Assembly: GCA_008828725.1 (NCBI GenBank)
Contig: MEHQ01003153.1
Coordinates: forward strand, 62,001 to 126,000
From: Saccharina japonica
Taxonomy: Eukaryota; Sar; Phaeophyceae; Laminariales; Laminariaceae
Direction: 5' to 3'
DNA: 64,000 nt
In this document: piece by piece, positions 1 to 12,195 of the stretch
How positions within the stretch are numbered: position 1 is the first letter of the stretch
Layout of the letters: each line of letters opens with the position of its first letter
Translations under genes and position numbers: made by a program
Notes under the pieces: model-generated
What the model saw: the letters and a program-made list of their open reading frames with translations, nothing else
Told to the model about the DNA's origin: nothing
Databases searched by the model: none

Positions 1-47
1 ACCTTCCCCATTATAGATTGCATCGGCTTCGAGATTTGTCTGTGTGG

Positions 48-130
48 GGGGATTCAAAACTGAAAAAAAAATGTTCCACACTAATTCCAAGTAGTTTGTC
101 CCCAAATTCGTGGGACCAGTTCTTATACAT
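48..130 (-). repeat. piggyBac-like MITE remnant (family M4)
   Basis: This is a reverse-oriented copy of the roughly 85-bp family seen complete at 44768-44851. It keeps the CAAAACTG end and the diagnostic core ACTAATTCCAAGTAGTTTG. Its outer ends have decayed. Confidence 0.55.
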
Positions 131-1334
131 ACTCGTACCGTCGAAGAGTACATACTCGTAGTCCTATCCTGTAAAAAACTTGACAACGCCTGCAGATGCA
201 TCTTCCATGGCCGGTTTGCTTATTGTTCGCGATTTTCCGGCTAGGCAACAGTTGAAATGGTGGCGTGAATGCGCGTGCGAGCCGGTAGGCTCAACCCAAA
301 AAAACTAAACCGTGTCCCAAAATCCCTAACTCAACCTCCTCTGTACCCACACCCGAACCGGACAAGAAGCGGGCTCGGAACGTGGATGGATGCGGAGTGC
401 GACGCGCTCGATGTTTCTTGTTGCCATTCCGAGCTGCTGCGGAACACGACTTGATAGCTGGGGACGTCGATTTCCCCATCTACATCGTAAAAGGCAGTAG
501 TAGTGAAAAACACTGGTACTATCTGTTTTTTAAGAGGTTACTCGTACGAGTATTGATGGCTCTGTATTATACGTGCCCCAGTAAAGTTGCCTGTATATGC
601 AGCAGTACAGCAGTATAACCTACTTAGAGACTTGGTATCAGTTTTCGGGGGTGCAGACCCCCAACAGGGGTACGGAGTTTTGTTTACAAACAGTCGTTGC
701 GGATGTTTACTGTAACCGCTGAAAGATTTCAATTCTGCTGTAGACCACAGCTGCTAGCAGTAGTAAGTAGTCGTCAGTCACACTGAACAACAGCAGCAGT
801 AGTTCCACAAGAAACTTCCAGTCATGGGTAAAAACACCGTGATCCTTCATACCCTGGTAGAGACAGATGGAAAGTATGCGGGGCAGTGCAGTACACATGC
901 GACCGAACTCATTCTACGAGATGAATCAGTACAAAATATATACTGTACGTATCGTGCCGAATACAGGGCAAGGAGAGACAGGTACTACGTACGCACTGTT
1001 TTTTTTGTTTTCCCAATCAATTGTGTCTAGCTTAAGCACTCCTTGGGTGACGCATGACACCATGCCCGTCAGGGTTTGACGTATTTTTTTATATGATTGC
1101 GACTGTCTGTATACGGGCATGCTTTGTCTGCGAGGAGCGTAGCTATGAAACACAAAGCTGGCGCCCGAGCCCCTGCCGTAAGCAGTCGCCTTTGCCATGT
1201 TCTTGACCCACAAATCGTACCAGATGAAGTACAAAATATAATACCTGGTATGGTTTTTTGTGCCAGCCCCGAGGTAGCCCGCACTTTTTTTTAGATTGTC
1301 CAAAATGCGCGGTGAAGTCGCGGAGGGGTCGAAC

Positions 1335-1380
1335 CTTAGCCTGGGCTAGGGTTGGGGTTTGGGTTAGGGCTAGGTTGGGC
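1335..1380 (+). repeat. Degenerate telomere-like tract
   Basis: Several TAGGGTT and GGGTTAGGG words occur in about 45 bases of unique sequence, in the pattern of degenerate (TTAGGG)n. It is interstitial, not a chromosome end. Confidence 0.4.
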
Positions 1381-2654
1381 CGACAGCTCCTCTTGATTTG
1401 AACTAAAAAACAAATAGCACGTAAAACCAACTCGAAATGTACCTACAGTAATATAATACTAGAATAAAAGGCCCTCCCGCCCCCACGGCGGTAGGGCCAG
1501 ATTGATGCATGTGGAATATGAACATGGCATAGGAGTTATAGCCAATGAGGCGGAAGGAAGGCCATACGAATTATACAACAGATCAGCTACGCATACTCGT
1601 ACAATCAGCATCCATCGCGAGTAGCACCAGACAGACCAAAACGCACACTGCAATGGCGGGCGGTCTTATCAAGTGGTGCATTCGGATGTACTACTACTGC
1701 TGTAACTACTACAGTATACTACTGCTGACTAAAATACCGATGTCGACGCGACTATGCTCTCGCGGAAGCTATCGTGTCGGGGGGTGTATGAGTGCTGTCT
1801 CGTGTACTCGTATCATACCGGTCAGAATACGATTTCTGGTACCTGGTATATATCGTGAATGCTGTCGTGTATGGGTGTAGGACGCGTTGTGTTTCGGCGT
1901 ACGATGCGCTGATTGATACCTGATATATCCTGTCGATGCTATTCGTACGTATCGTGTGGAACCTGCTAATTTGAAATCCATCGACAAAGCGGCACAACCG
2001 CTATATTGTTGAACCGTAACATGTTATCAATTTATTCGTCGAAGTGTAACTACGGCATTCGTCGTACATACTGCTGTACGCTGTACCAGAAAACACAGCT
2101 TTTACGACGGGGACCAGGCTGGCACATTATTAACGTCACCGGAGCCCGCGCAATACTCAAGAAAATTCTGTTCTGGCAAGTTCTGAAGACAATTTTCAAG
2201 AGAATCCTCGGTAGACATCGGTCGACAAACCCAACGACCCCGCCATGAACTCTGAACGGATCACGCTGGTCAATGGCTCCGACCCATCCTAGTGTCACAG
2301 TGCTCACACCTTGGTCGATGATATGTGGCGTGGGCCGGCCAGGCGTCTGGAAAAAAAAAACATTTGACCGTAGAAAACAGAAGACAAACTCTCTAGATCC
2401 CTCTCCGGTCGCAAAAAATAGAACGTTTTGAAGGTTTGGACGAATACCATAGGACGCCGCAGGCAACCTCTCGCCCCGTAGACTACAGGTCGCAATGATA
2501 CCTTCGAGGCCGTTATGTATATCCATAGGCCTTGCCCGGTAGGAAGTTGGGTAGTCGTGGGTTGAATCTATTTATCATAAAATCTATTATAGAGCTCGAC
2601 GGTGTAATACACCGTCGGCATACCATCGCCAGGTACGTATTATACGATACATCT

Positions 2655-3010
2655 TGACCTCCCTAGTGGTCACCGTCCCGCGCGGTGTGGAAACCTCATC
2701 CCCATCGATCACTGATTGTCTGAGGCTCACGAAAAGCCAGCGGCACCCGGGGACGATGGGGTCCCATCCCCGGACCAAACCTCCTTCAATAAATCCACAA
2801 CCCCAACAACCAGTGTACGAAAACGGACACCCCCCAGGTCGATACCGCCCCGGATGGTGTGGAAACCCCGGGCGCAATTGATGATTTAGGAGTGTCCAGG
2901 GCTCATGAAGCGCGCGCGGCGAGAGAGTTACCCCTCGGAACAACGGCGATGCCCCGCCGCACCCGAGGAGAAAAGTTATCATCCCTGGATCAAACATCCT
3001 TACCCTTTTC
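2655..3010 (+). repeat. Imperfect tandem duplication
   Basis: Two diverged copies of roughly 150-180 bases lie side by side. Each contains GTGTGGAAACC, a GATxAxTGAT block, a GGCTCA(C/T)GAA block and a CATCCC(C/T)GGA(C/T)CAAAC block in the same order. No coding frame is conserved between them. Confidence 0.45.
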
Positions 3011-4729
3011 ATCCCGCCCATATTTTCCCGTCCCGACATGCACCACGCGTATCCTTGCAAAACTGTTTATACGGGAAACCCATAAGGCACCCCCACGGCC
3101 GCACACAGGGACCAAGGAGGCAACAGCTAATGTTTTACCCACCCCTTTTCACGCATTTCTTGTCCGGTGGGCTATATTGCGAGCACTACGGAGCGAACGT
3201 TTGACGTATTGTGCTCTCGATGTGAAAACAAACTGGAAGTTGGGCGTTCGAGCCCCGGGATAGGGTTGGCGTGTGCCGTGAAGTTCGCCTGGTAACCACC
3301 CTGACCTATTTTCATGACATCAATAGCTGCTTGCGTAGGAGATAGTATTGATGTTTGGGTCCGGTAGGCGCTCAACGTCAGTCGACCGTGTCGATGGTGG
3401 GTCTATTAAGTTGTGTCATTGGCGATTCTATAAAGCCTATGGGTAGGTCGCTCGATGCATCAGGGGGACAGATAAACCAACTCAGACGCTGGCACAAACT
3501 GACAACTGTTTTGCTGATGATCACCGACCCTGCCTAGAGGGACACCAATAACCCCCAGCAGGTTGACGACCATGACCGGTTTTGTTGAGACGATGCAAGT
3601 CTCACGGCTTACAGGGGGTACGACCTCGCCCGCGTATGTAGCTGTCTGATTGGAGAGTTCAGCGTGGTACAGGTTTCGTGATTAATGCTTCAAACGAAGG
3701 CCAAAACGGGCATACCCACAATGTGTATCTCCCATTAATAGTCTGGGTCCGAAGTTCACGCCGGCTGTGGGAAAAAGATCCTGCAATTTTGCACGCATGC
3801 TCCATGAACCCCTGCCGATCTGTTAAGGACTGTTGTTGTTGCTGCTGTTTGTTGTATTCAATGTTTCGGTCAGATTCTCGTTTTTGCTTCTGGGTTTGGA
3901 TTTCCTGGCCTGAGGAAACCATGGTTTCCCCATGACCAAACACAAAAACACAAATTAAGACTCATCAAGATCTTAGAAGGGGCTCCAAGAACACCTTTGT
4001 ACAGTTGCAGGGCCTATCTCCAACCAACAGCGTGAACATTGGTGAGCTGTTGCGAACAACACCCATTTTGTGGCAGTTGCCTAGTAATTGCTTGGTTTCA
4101 GTACAAGATCAGCTTTGGGCGTTAAAAATGACTTTATATTGGCCCTACGCAGTCCAATCTTGTAGTATGTACGTGATTGTTTTCACTGACGCCCCTTGAA
4201 ACACATGGAACCAGCTGGTTCTGAAGATATTGCTGCAAAAGCATAGTTTTCTGCAGAAACGCCTGACTGTGTCTTGTGTAAAATACCGTGGTCGGTTGGG
4301 ACCCATTTTTGCCGTCAGAGCCAGCCGTAGGATGTAGCTGAAAAACTATGTATGTATGTCACCCTCTTCCACTCTTCCTGGCGGTCGGTATTGTTCGACA
4401 TATGTGACATTCGATGTAGATTTTTGCAATCGACTTTCGTGGCTGAAGGAATTTGGGTCGTTCAAGTTGACCAGCTCGAACAGCACCAATATGACAGGCT
4501 GACAGTGATACATTTTTTTAACCATCGTTTTTAAAACGTACTGGTATGGAGTTTGCTCATTAATAGTACGTAAGCAAGCTGTTCAACGGCGGCCGGGACA
4601 ATTTTTATATTGAGCTTTCGACTGCGGCGCAGTGGGGGGAGCTGCTGCGAATTCATTACAGCGATCGTCGGGGGCCCGCATGACCTCCTTGGCGCGTCTT
4701 CTGGGCGCCTAAGGGATGTAGTTTTTTGT

Positions 4730-5730
4730 TTTCATGGCTTGCCGTGAGATTAACCACGGTGCGTCATAACACGCCATGGCCATTCCCATGGTATTGCCGT
4801 GCGGCGTCATGACAACGCGACGATATTGTCATTGCGGTTCACGATAGCACGTTATAGGGTTCCACGAACCTTCATGGTGCTTCGTAGCAATGCCCCGGGG
4901 GTGCCATGGTATGGTATTGAAATGTTATTCCATCGTGTTTGACGGCAAGTTGTTTGGTGGCATGCCATAAAATACACCATTTGATTGCAATGGCACTGCC
5001 GCATGCCATTGCTACAGAACAGGCCCCCATGGCAATTCCAATGAGCCAAGCAACGATCCACGGCAATGTGACACGGTAGCCCTCGATATTGATACGACCT
5101 GCACATGACACTATCACGACAGTCCTCGGCAATGCCACGGGTGCCATACGATTGCCATGACACACCACGGCGATACCTTGACGGCCCATGGTAAGGCCAT
5201 GCTAACCCACGGAGGTTCATGGCATTGCCAAGGTGTCTCTCGAGGGTGTATGGCATTGCCATGGCGTGCCATGTGGAGCTATGGCACCGTCATGCTCTAC
5301 AATGAATACTCACGGCAATGCCATGGCGAGCCATGAGGGCTCGTGGGAAGGCCATGGGATGCCATGGCCCTGCGTTGGGGCTCTTTGGCGATGCCATGAT
5401 GGTCTATGGCAGTGCTACTGTAGTTTATACCATGGACACATAAAACAGTGTAGATAGTGCATTCTATCATGTCGGGGCCATGGTCTATGCGCGGCAAGTG
5501 CAACGGCTTCGCCGAACCCTTGTCCTGGCGTGTTACCATGATATTTTGCGATGGTTGCAATGCCATGGCAATGCCATATCAATAGTACGGTTTGTCATGG
5601 TGAGCCATTATCCATGGCATTGCCATACCTGGCATTACCATACATTGCATGGCCATGGGAATGCCATGGGGGGCCATGCAAATTCCATGGTGGCCCATGC
5701 AAATGCCATGAACTGCCAAGAGAAAGTGAT
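4730..5730. repeat. CCATGG / GGCATTGCC motif field
   Basis: About 1 kb is dominated by the words CCATGG, GGCATTGCC and its reverse complement GGCAATGCC, recurring every few tens of bases on both strands with irregular spacing. Composites such as GCCATGGCAATGCC occur. The frames crossing it (for example 4852-5262 minus) are artefacts of the motif. It is neither a clean tandem array nor a single inverted repeat. Confidence 0.7.
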
Positions 5731-5789
5731 GCAATCTAGACCCCTGCAAACGTCGCACGAACTTGTGTACTTTCGTTGTATTGCGTTCC

Positions 5790-6190
5790 GCCCCGCCGAG
5801 CTAGGTAGGGCAATAAAACCCCAATGTTGCAGCTTCTGTTATCTTCGACCCGGCCGCTGCTTGCCATCCCAGTCACTATCGTCACACTTATGTCCCTCTC
5901 CCGCCATAGTCGTAACTGAAATCCGGGGCCACAAAGCAGGCTCTTCTCCCTCCTCCCCCACTACGGTTCGTGCCTTGATTTTTATCGCGCAGAGGGTTCA
6001 GCATTCCCAACGCTCGTCGATTTTCATCAAATTTTGTTAACTCACGCTCTCGCGCTTTCCGCTAGTAGTCAATATTGGTTTTGTGCGAAAAAGTCTCTAC
6101 GAGCATGCACTCGGGGGGGCTCGAACTCAGGACCTTGACTCTAACAGAGACATTCTTAGTACGCTCCGACCTTTAACCGTCGACGAACTG
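5790..6190 (-). mobile_element. SINE-like element, copy B
   Basis: On the minus strand this copy aligns over about 350 bases with the one at 53085-53440. It carries a polymerase III B-box-like AGTTCGAGCCC near its head, followed by CGAGTGCATGCTCGTAG, then the shared tail word AAATCGACGAGCGTTGGGAA and a GGGAGAGGGACATAAG-like end. The tRNA-like head is inferred from the B box; a full cloverleaf was not found. Confidence 0.6.
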
Positions 6191-7250
6191 TTTTTATCGG
6201 CAACTGCAAACACATCCGGTCGGAAACTGTATGTAGCAGAAAGGACATTACGTATACTCAATTTCGGTGTTAGCAAACAAGTATCCCATGGTCGCTACGA
6301 CTGTTCCCCAGTGAATAATATTTTGTTCTTAAGCCCTCTGTATCTTGTTTGTATCATTCGAGCAGGCTAGCCCCTGATGCCTGGCATGTACGGCCCCATG
6401 CACATCCACACATCGCGCTGTTTGGTTCCAGGCCTGAAGCGACGCTCGGAGTTAATGCGTCATCGGAACGACCGGTGGAACGACCTTGAATAGACAACTA
6501 CGAAGCCCTCTTGGGCAGGCCCGCAGCCCCGGAGTAAACACCAGGGGTAGCTTGGCGCGCAAAACACAAGCTCTGACCCATAGGGGGGGAGTATCAGTGT
6601 TGCCGAGATTTTCGACGGCGACAATGCCAAGTAAGTTCATCCGAGGTTATCTTGTGAAACCTATATGTACTATGTTGAAATAAAAGCACGCTGATGATGT
6701 TGTGGGTAGATAGTTTATCCTTTGGAGACGGCTGGAGCTACACTGCATAAAAAGACGAGGGTGGTTTTTGTGGGATCGCTGTTGTGGTAAACGGATCTTG
6801 GTGTCAATTATAGTGACCACCCCTGAAAATAGAGGAAGTTTGAGTTCAGGTGACGTCGGTTGCAAACCGAACACCACACGCAGGTTGTAGGATATGCATC
6901 GAGTGCTCAATTGGCTGGCCTCACTACTGTGTGCAATATCCGTGTCGCCGCTACCAGTGATTTAGTTGAAGATTATGTCCCCCTCGAACAGAACATTCTA
7001 ATAGCCCGTGGATACAGTCTGTGGGACACGTGACCAGTTCAAGACGTCACGTTCCATGTGACTAATATATACTCTGGCCCCCGCCCCAGGATCGGAAGTT
7101 ACGTGCTATAATGCCGTGTTACCTGTTGTTAGCGCGATAAACGCTACAAATACGAGAAATCGCACACATCGTGGATCCCCCAGCGGGACCGTCGGTAGTC
7201 CCACCCCATCGTCGAAATTTCCTAAACGGTGAACCGCCTACACATGTAAC
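6191..7250. other. No feature seen
   Basis: About 1 kb of unique-looking sequence between the SINE-like copy and the 5' remnant of the first FNIP gene. No reading frame or repeat could be assigned. Confidence 0.4.
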
Positions 7251-7326
7251 GAACTCCGCCCCCTTTCCCTCGATTTGTCCACCACATCGTACGCGGAAAT
7301 GTTGTTGACGAACAGATCTGAATGAC

Positions 7327-10182
7327 TTGAGCTTGGATGTCTTTGCTATAGCCCTCAACCACGGGTGCGACGGAGTATACTGGTACGTTTCAACCAGAAG
7401 CCTCCATATTGTGTGTTTGGAATTGTGCGTGTCTTGCCGGAACCTCGCGACGTCGCACGTTATAGTCAAGGAGGATACACCACGCCGTTTTTGGCTACGC
7501 CGCGACCAAGAAATCTTCAGGAAAAAGCATCGCACCTCGCGCATTCCCCCTTTAAGATCGCGCTCAGTAAGATGGGAGTTACCCCCAGCGTGTATTTCAG
7601 AGGGGAGCAAGTTGGTTCAGCAACCCAGGCTCCTGACTTCTCTGTTAAGGCGGCTACGGAACTCGCCGAAATACAGCAAGGGTTTGACTAAAGCCTGGTG
7701 GCCGGATTCGCTGCGGATGATGAGGTTCGGACCATCGTTCAATTATCCTGTGTGTCACATCGTCTGGCCAACTTGCCTTGAGCAGGTGGAGTTCGGTCAA
7801 ACCTTCGACCAGCAACTCCAAGACGTGAAGTGGTCAACATCGCTGGAGAACGTTACGTTCGGGCATGTGTTTGATCAATCAATTGAAGACGTCGTGTGGC
7901 CGGATTCTCTAAAGTGTTTGAAGTTCGGATACCGCTTCAATCAGCCTATCGACCGGGTGATATGGCCGCCTTCGATGCAAACCTTAATGTTTGGTGAGTT
8001 GTTCAACAAACCGATCGACGATGTCGTCTGGGCGGCCTCGCTGCGGCGTCTGGTGTTTGGGACAAACTTCAACCAGCCCGTCGTTGAAGCTAAGTGGCCG
8101 ACTTCCCTCGAGGTATTGGTGTTTGGCGATCATTTCAACCAGTTCATCTTGGGAGTCGTGTGGCCTGCCCCACTTCGGGATTTGACTTTCGGGTCTGCTT
8201 TTAACCAGCCAATCTGGAGCGTAGTGTGGCCGGATGCTCTCACGCATATAGCATTTGGTTGTGACTTCAACCGAAACATCCGAGGAGTGGTATGGCCGGC
8301 CTCTTTAAAACGTTTATCGTTTGGGTCGAAGTTTAACAAGCGAATTGACAAGGTGGTTTGGCCCCCATCGCTGCAGTGTTTAACGTTTGGGTCAAACTTC
8401 AACCAGTCCATTGCTGACGTTTGGTGGCCGGCTGCGCTCGAGAGCTTAGTGTTTGGCGACAATTTTAACCAACGAATCTCAACGTCTGCGAACCATCTCG
8501 GTACGGTCAAACGCGTCGACGTCGTCGGGTGGCCGAATTCACTTAAGTACTTGACTTTCGGATCAAACTTCAACCAGCCGATCGGTGACGTGGTGTGGCC
8601 AGCGTCTCTGCAGAGTTTGACGTTTGGCTCCAATTTCAACCGAGAGATCGAGAATGTTTTGTGGCCGGCATCGTTGCAGCGGTTGGCATTTGGGTCTTCT
8701 TTCAATCAGCCAATCGAAGGGGTCGTGTGGCCGGACTTACTGCAGTTTTTGGCGTTTGGAGCTGCGTTCCATCATCCAATCGACAAGGTTTCGTGGCCGA
8801 CAACGTTGCAGCGTTTGAGAATTGGGACAAGCGTCGACGTTCCAATCCAAGGAGTTGTTTGCGGCGCCGGTTTAAGGCATAAGTTGATGTTTGGGTTGAC
8901 CTCCGCCCATGTTATCGAGGCCGCCATGTTCCCAGCCCCTCTAAAGCATTTGACATTTTGGGTTGACTCAACGCTGTCGATCGATCGAGTCGTGTGGCCC
9001 AGCTCCCTGCTGTATTTGACGTTTGGCCCCCGCTTCAATCGGCCAATCAGCAACATTTGCTGGCCTCCTATGCTGAAGGTACTTTGGTTTGGGGAAGATT
9101 TCGACCAGCCCATCGAAGGAACCGTGTGGCCGACCTTTCTCCGGCGCTTGTCGTTCGGGGCGTGCTTCAATCAACCGATCCAGCTGGTCTTGTGGCCGTC
9201 CTTGCTTGAGTATTTAGCGTTTGGAAAACAGTTCAACCAGCATTTCGACAGGTTCGACGGGCAGGATTCGCTGAAGGGTTCGACTGTTGAGTCCGCCTTC
9301 AACCAGCCGATCCAGCATTTGGTGTGGCCCACGTGTCTGCAGTGTGTAGTGTTTGGTACCAACTTCAACCAACCAATCAATCAGGTTGTGTTCCCAGTTT
9401 CGCTGAAGCGCTTGTGGTTTGGAAACAGCTTCAACCAGCCAATTGGAGAGGTTGTCTGGCCCAAATCGTTGCACTGTTTAGCGTTGGGGTCTAATTTCAC
9501 CGAGCCTATCGACAAGGTTGCGTGGCCTGCGTCGCTGCAGCGTTTGGCATTTGGGTCAAACTTTATCCAGCCCGTTCAAGGAGTTGTGCATGCTGATTCG
9601 CCGCAGAGCATGGTGGAGGGATGGCCGGGCAACGAACCAATTGAAGCCGCCGTGTGGCCCGTCTCTCTGCAGCTCTTAACGTTTTTGGTGGACTCGGCTA
9701 CTCCGATCGATTCGGTGGTATGGCCGACGTCCCTGCTGTACCTGACCCTTGGGCCACGCTTTAACCAGGAAATCTGCAATGTCAAGTGGCCACCAATGCT
9801 GACCAGTATGTTGTTTGGATACACCTTCAACAAACCAATAGACAAGGTCGTGTGGCCGACGAGGCTCAGACGCTTGTCGTTCGGTGCTTACTTCAACCAC
9901 TCGATTCAAAATGTGGTGTGGCCCCCGTCGCTGCAGCGTTTAGAGTTTGGAAGTCTCTTTGACCAACCTATTCATGGCGTTGTTTGGCCAGGTTCCCTTC
10001 AGTACTTACGTTTCGGTCTACGGTTCAATCAACCGATAGGTCAGGTGGAGTGGCCTTCCTCCCTAGGGGTACTGTCGTTTGGTTCCATGTTCGATAAGCC
10101 ATTGGACGGAACCGTGTGGCCAGCTTCGATGCGGCAGCTGACGATTGCTGGCGTTGACCAGCCTTTCAATCAGATCGAGTAG
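7327..10182 (+). CDS. FNIP-repeat protein 1, start codon eroded
   Basis: The frame encodes about 130 N-terminal residues followed by some 37 tandem 22-residue repeats of the form WP-x-SL-xx-L-x-FG-xx-FNQPI-xx-VV. This is the FNIP type (Pfam PF05725), an LRR-like solenoid repeat known from Dictyostelium and some algae and giant viruses. The N-terminal module (LELCVSCRNLA, then a basic QEIFRKKHR and ISEGSKLV) matches the paralogue at 15308-19123. The frame opens at a TTG. The position aligning with the paralogue's ATG reads AAC, and the paralogous first 20 or so codons are out of frame upstream with a TGA at 7306. The first in-frame ATG is at 7717, already at the repeats, giving 821 residues. 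No introns are evident. Function is unknown; a binding scaffold is inferred from the repeat type. It is either a recently damaged gene or one that uses a downstream start. Confidence 0.8.
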   Translation: MSLDVFAIALNHGCDGVYWYVSTRSLHIVCLELCVSCRNLATSHVIVKEDTPRRFWLRRDQEIFRKKHRTSRIPPLRSRSVRWELPPACISEGSKLVQQPRLLTSLLRRLRNSPKYSKGLTKAWWPDSLRMMRFGPSFNYPVCHIVWPTCLEQVEFGQTFDQQLQDVKWSTSLENVTFGHVFDQSIEDVVWPDSLKCLKFGYRFNQPIDRVIWPPSMQTLMFGELFNKPIDDVVWAASLRRLVFGTNFNQPVVEAKWPTSLEVLVFGDHFNQFILGVVWPAPLRDLTFGSAFNQPIWSVVWPDALTHIAFGCDFNRNIRGVVWPASLKRLSFGSKFNKRIDKVVWPPSLQCLTFGSNFNQSIADVWWPAALESLVFGDNFNQRISTSANHLGTVKRVDVVGWPNSLKYLTFGSNFNQPIGDVVWPASLQSLTFGSNFNREIENVLWPASLQRLAFGSSFNQPIEGVVWPDLLQFLAFGAAFHHPIDKVSWPTTLQRLRIGTSVDVPIQGVVCGAGLRHKLMFGLTSAHVIEAAMFPAPLKHLTFWVDSTLSIDRVVWPSSLLYLTFGPRFNRPISNICWPPMLKVLWFGEDFDQPIEGTVWPTFLRRLSFGACFNQPIQLVLWPSLLEYLAFGKQFNQHFDRFDGQDSLKGSTVESAFNQPIQHLVWPTCLQCVVFGTNFNQPINQVVFPVSLKRLWFGNSFNQPIGEVVWPKSLHCLALGSNFTEPIDKVAWPASLQRLAFGSNFIQPVQGVVHADSPQSMVEGWPGNEPIEAAVWPVSLQLLTFLVDSATPIDSVVWPTSLLYLTLGPRFNQEICNVKWPPMLTSMLFGYTFNKPIDKVVWPTRLRRLSFGAYFNHSIQNVVWPPSLQRLEFGSLFDQPIHGVVWPGSLQYLRFGLRFNQPIGQVEWPSSLGVLSFGSMFDKPLDGTVWPASMRQLTIAGVDQPFNQIE

Positions 10183-10620
10183 TTGGTCAGCTCCAGGAGT
10201 TCACGTTTGCGGGTGCATCAGAGAAGTCAATCGACCTAGGTGATGGTGGTTTTGTTGAAGCTTTGTTGTTGGTGCGGGATTGATCGAGGGCCTTGCATGA
10301 CCGGTCTCTCTGCAGTTTTCAGCACTTGTTTGGACCACTACGATGACCGCAACAATTACAGCCGGATAGCCTTGCTACTCGAAAATCGGTGGGCCGTTTG
10401 GTTCTGGGTAGTACTTTGCCTCGCCCGTTGCAGAAGATGTTCCGGCCTGCTCTGTCTTTCAGATAAGACATTTGGCAATGGTGTTCATCAAACGAATGCA
10501 TGTTAATGTTAGCGTTCGGGCCTGGGACGGGAGATTGCACGTAGACTTTACATTGACTAACCCGTGGGCTTTGTTTGGTCAACGTGATTGAAGTCGTCAC
10601 GATTGAAATTGGTCACGGCA
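10183..10620 (+). pseudogene. Decayed FNIP repeats after gene 1
   Basis: Past the stop, short pieces in different frames still resemble the repeat (LQEFTFAGASEKSIDLG; IEGLA-x-PVSLQ; LAFGPGTGD). This suggests the array once reached about 10.55 kb or that a degenerate partial copy follows it. The paralogue ends at the same repeat position as gene 1, so the present stop may be the ancestral end. Confidence 0.4.
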
Positions 10621-12195
10621 ACGTATAGTTTCTCGTTCTTGTACGTATCGCCTCAGCAGGCACTCGCATTTGGTTTCGTGATTTGGCTTGGCGGTTACCT
10701 GTCGCTACCATCTGAAATATGTGGAAATATAGGCATAGCGGCTTTGGCTACTGGAATGCCCCCTTTTGGTTCTACGTAGATACGGGCCGTCGCGGATTGC
10801 CTTTAAAGTGTGGAGAGAGCAGCGTAACGAGGACGTCGAAGCAGTGGACATTTTGACAAGGAGTTGCCATAGGAAGGAACTCCAGAAGAACTCCTGCGCC
10901 ACGAGTCAGGTCAAGTCGCCAGCAGTTTCGACACCGTTTGCGGATACGGGGGGGGGGGGATACATGGACTATCATGGGACAAGTCCCACTCCTTCGACCA
11001 AACTATGCAATTGTATTCAACAAAAAACCATGTGATTCCCATAAACTGCAGGGTTGTATGTTCCCTGTTGTGTCTTCTTTTTTAGTTATTTGTGTTATGT
11101 TGGTTCGCATTTAAGTGTGTACCTGTCATGATTTTGATATTTGTTTGTTGTTGGAGGGCAATGATTTTGTGTTCGACCTAGACAGATATACGTCGGGGAG
11201 GGAAGGAGAGAAAATCTCGCGTGCCAATGTTTATAGCTCAACTACAGTAGCAAACAGGCGTATCTTATGGGCGTTTTGACTCTGCTTCCAATATGTGCAT
11301 GTTTCTGTGTGCTTCTCTCTCGATGTTTAGATACTGCTAGGCTCCCGACTCTGTTCATTTGTGTGCCGTTGCTGTTTAAGAGCATTAGTTCCATACAGGA
11401 TAAGTGCCATAACAACTGCGCCTTCGACGCATTACTTGTAATGACATTGGTGCAAATACTGCATAAGAAGACGTACTGTGATACTATTGGTAGTAGCAAC
11501 AGTGTCGAGAGTGGTGGTCCTGCTGTAGTGGTCGTTTCCGTATTAGTTTAGGTTCTTCTTTAAGTAGCTACTGCTAAAGGTTTCCTTGCTGTTGCAGTCA
11601 CTCCAGCAGTCGCTGCTCCAGAAGTGGTCGGCACAATGTACGGGGATGAAGGAGTCAGTGTTGAAGTACACGTACCCAATTAGGAAACTGCGTATGATAC
11701 TCTAGTCCTGTCGGACAAGACGACGGTGTTGATTGTGGTCGTACCTTTTGGTGGTTATGATGATGGTGATGCTGGTGAGGAGTGTACGCTGGTGGGGGGT
11801 GCTTGCGCTTGGCATGGGTACGTGTTGCGTGTTTTTCTAGCTGTGCTACTGTAGTCGGAGCGTCATCGTAGTCTCGTACTCCGTCACGAGCGTGATTTCT
11901 AGAGCGCAGTTATCACACTTGCCGCGCTCATGCCGAAGTGAAAGCAGTATTCTCTGTGGAGCAATCATGCCAAAGTTTCCCACAGCGTGGGTTTACTGCA
12001 ACCGTGTGGACGCTGGTCATTGAACGACTTACCTACGCTCAAAGACACTCAATATTGACGACCGCCTGGGGTGGTTGCGGAATACGTCGGGTACACCTAT
12101 GACGACATATCGCGAAGATGGTAATTCTTCTGTCTTGATTACGTCCAGAAACAAATACGGATACTGAACCTTCAATGGCTTTCATTTGGCCAGTT
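10620..12195. other. No gene seen
   Basis: Frames are short and unrecognised. A poly-G run lies near 10950. No repeat family from the rest of the window was identified here. Confidence 0.4.

Larger units (their letters stand above)
1..4720. other. Region without a recognisable gene
   Basis: Only short, unconvincing open frames occur on both strands, and none shows a family motif or repeat signature. The stretch holds a piggyBac-like MITE remnant near the start, a telomere-like tract near 1.34 kb and an imperfect duplication at 2.65-3.01 kb. Palindromic ACTCGTACGAGT-like words recur (about 125-165, 540, 1590, 1800). The longest minus-strand frame (2050-2526, 158 codons) is not recognised and I do not call it a gene. 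Confidence 0.6.

Noticed and set aside
2587-3060. 157-codon minus-strand frame
   Set aside because: It crosses an imperfect DNA duplication without conserving a frame between its halves, and shows no domain.
7119-7610. Antisense frames across the FNIP genes (also 8130-8705, 16173-16793 and others)
   Set aside because: They are regular shadows of the 66-base repeat read on the other strand.
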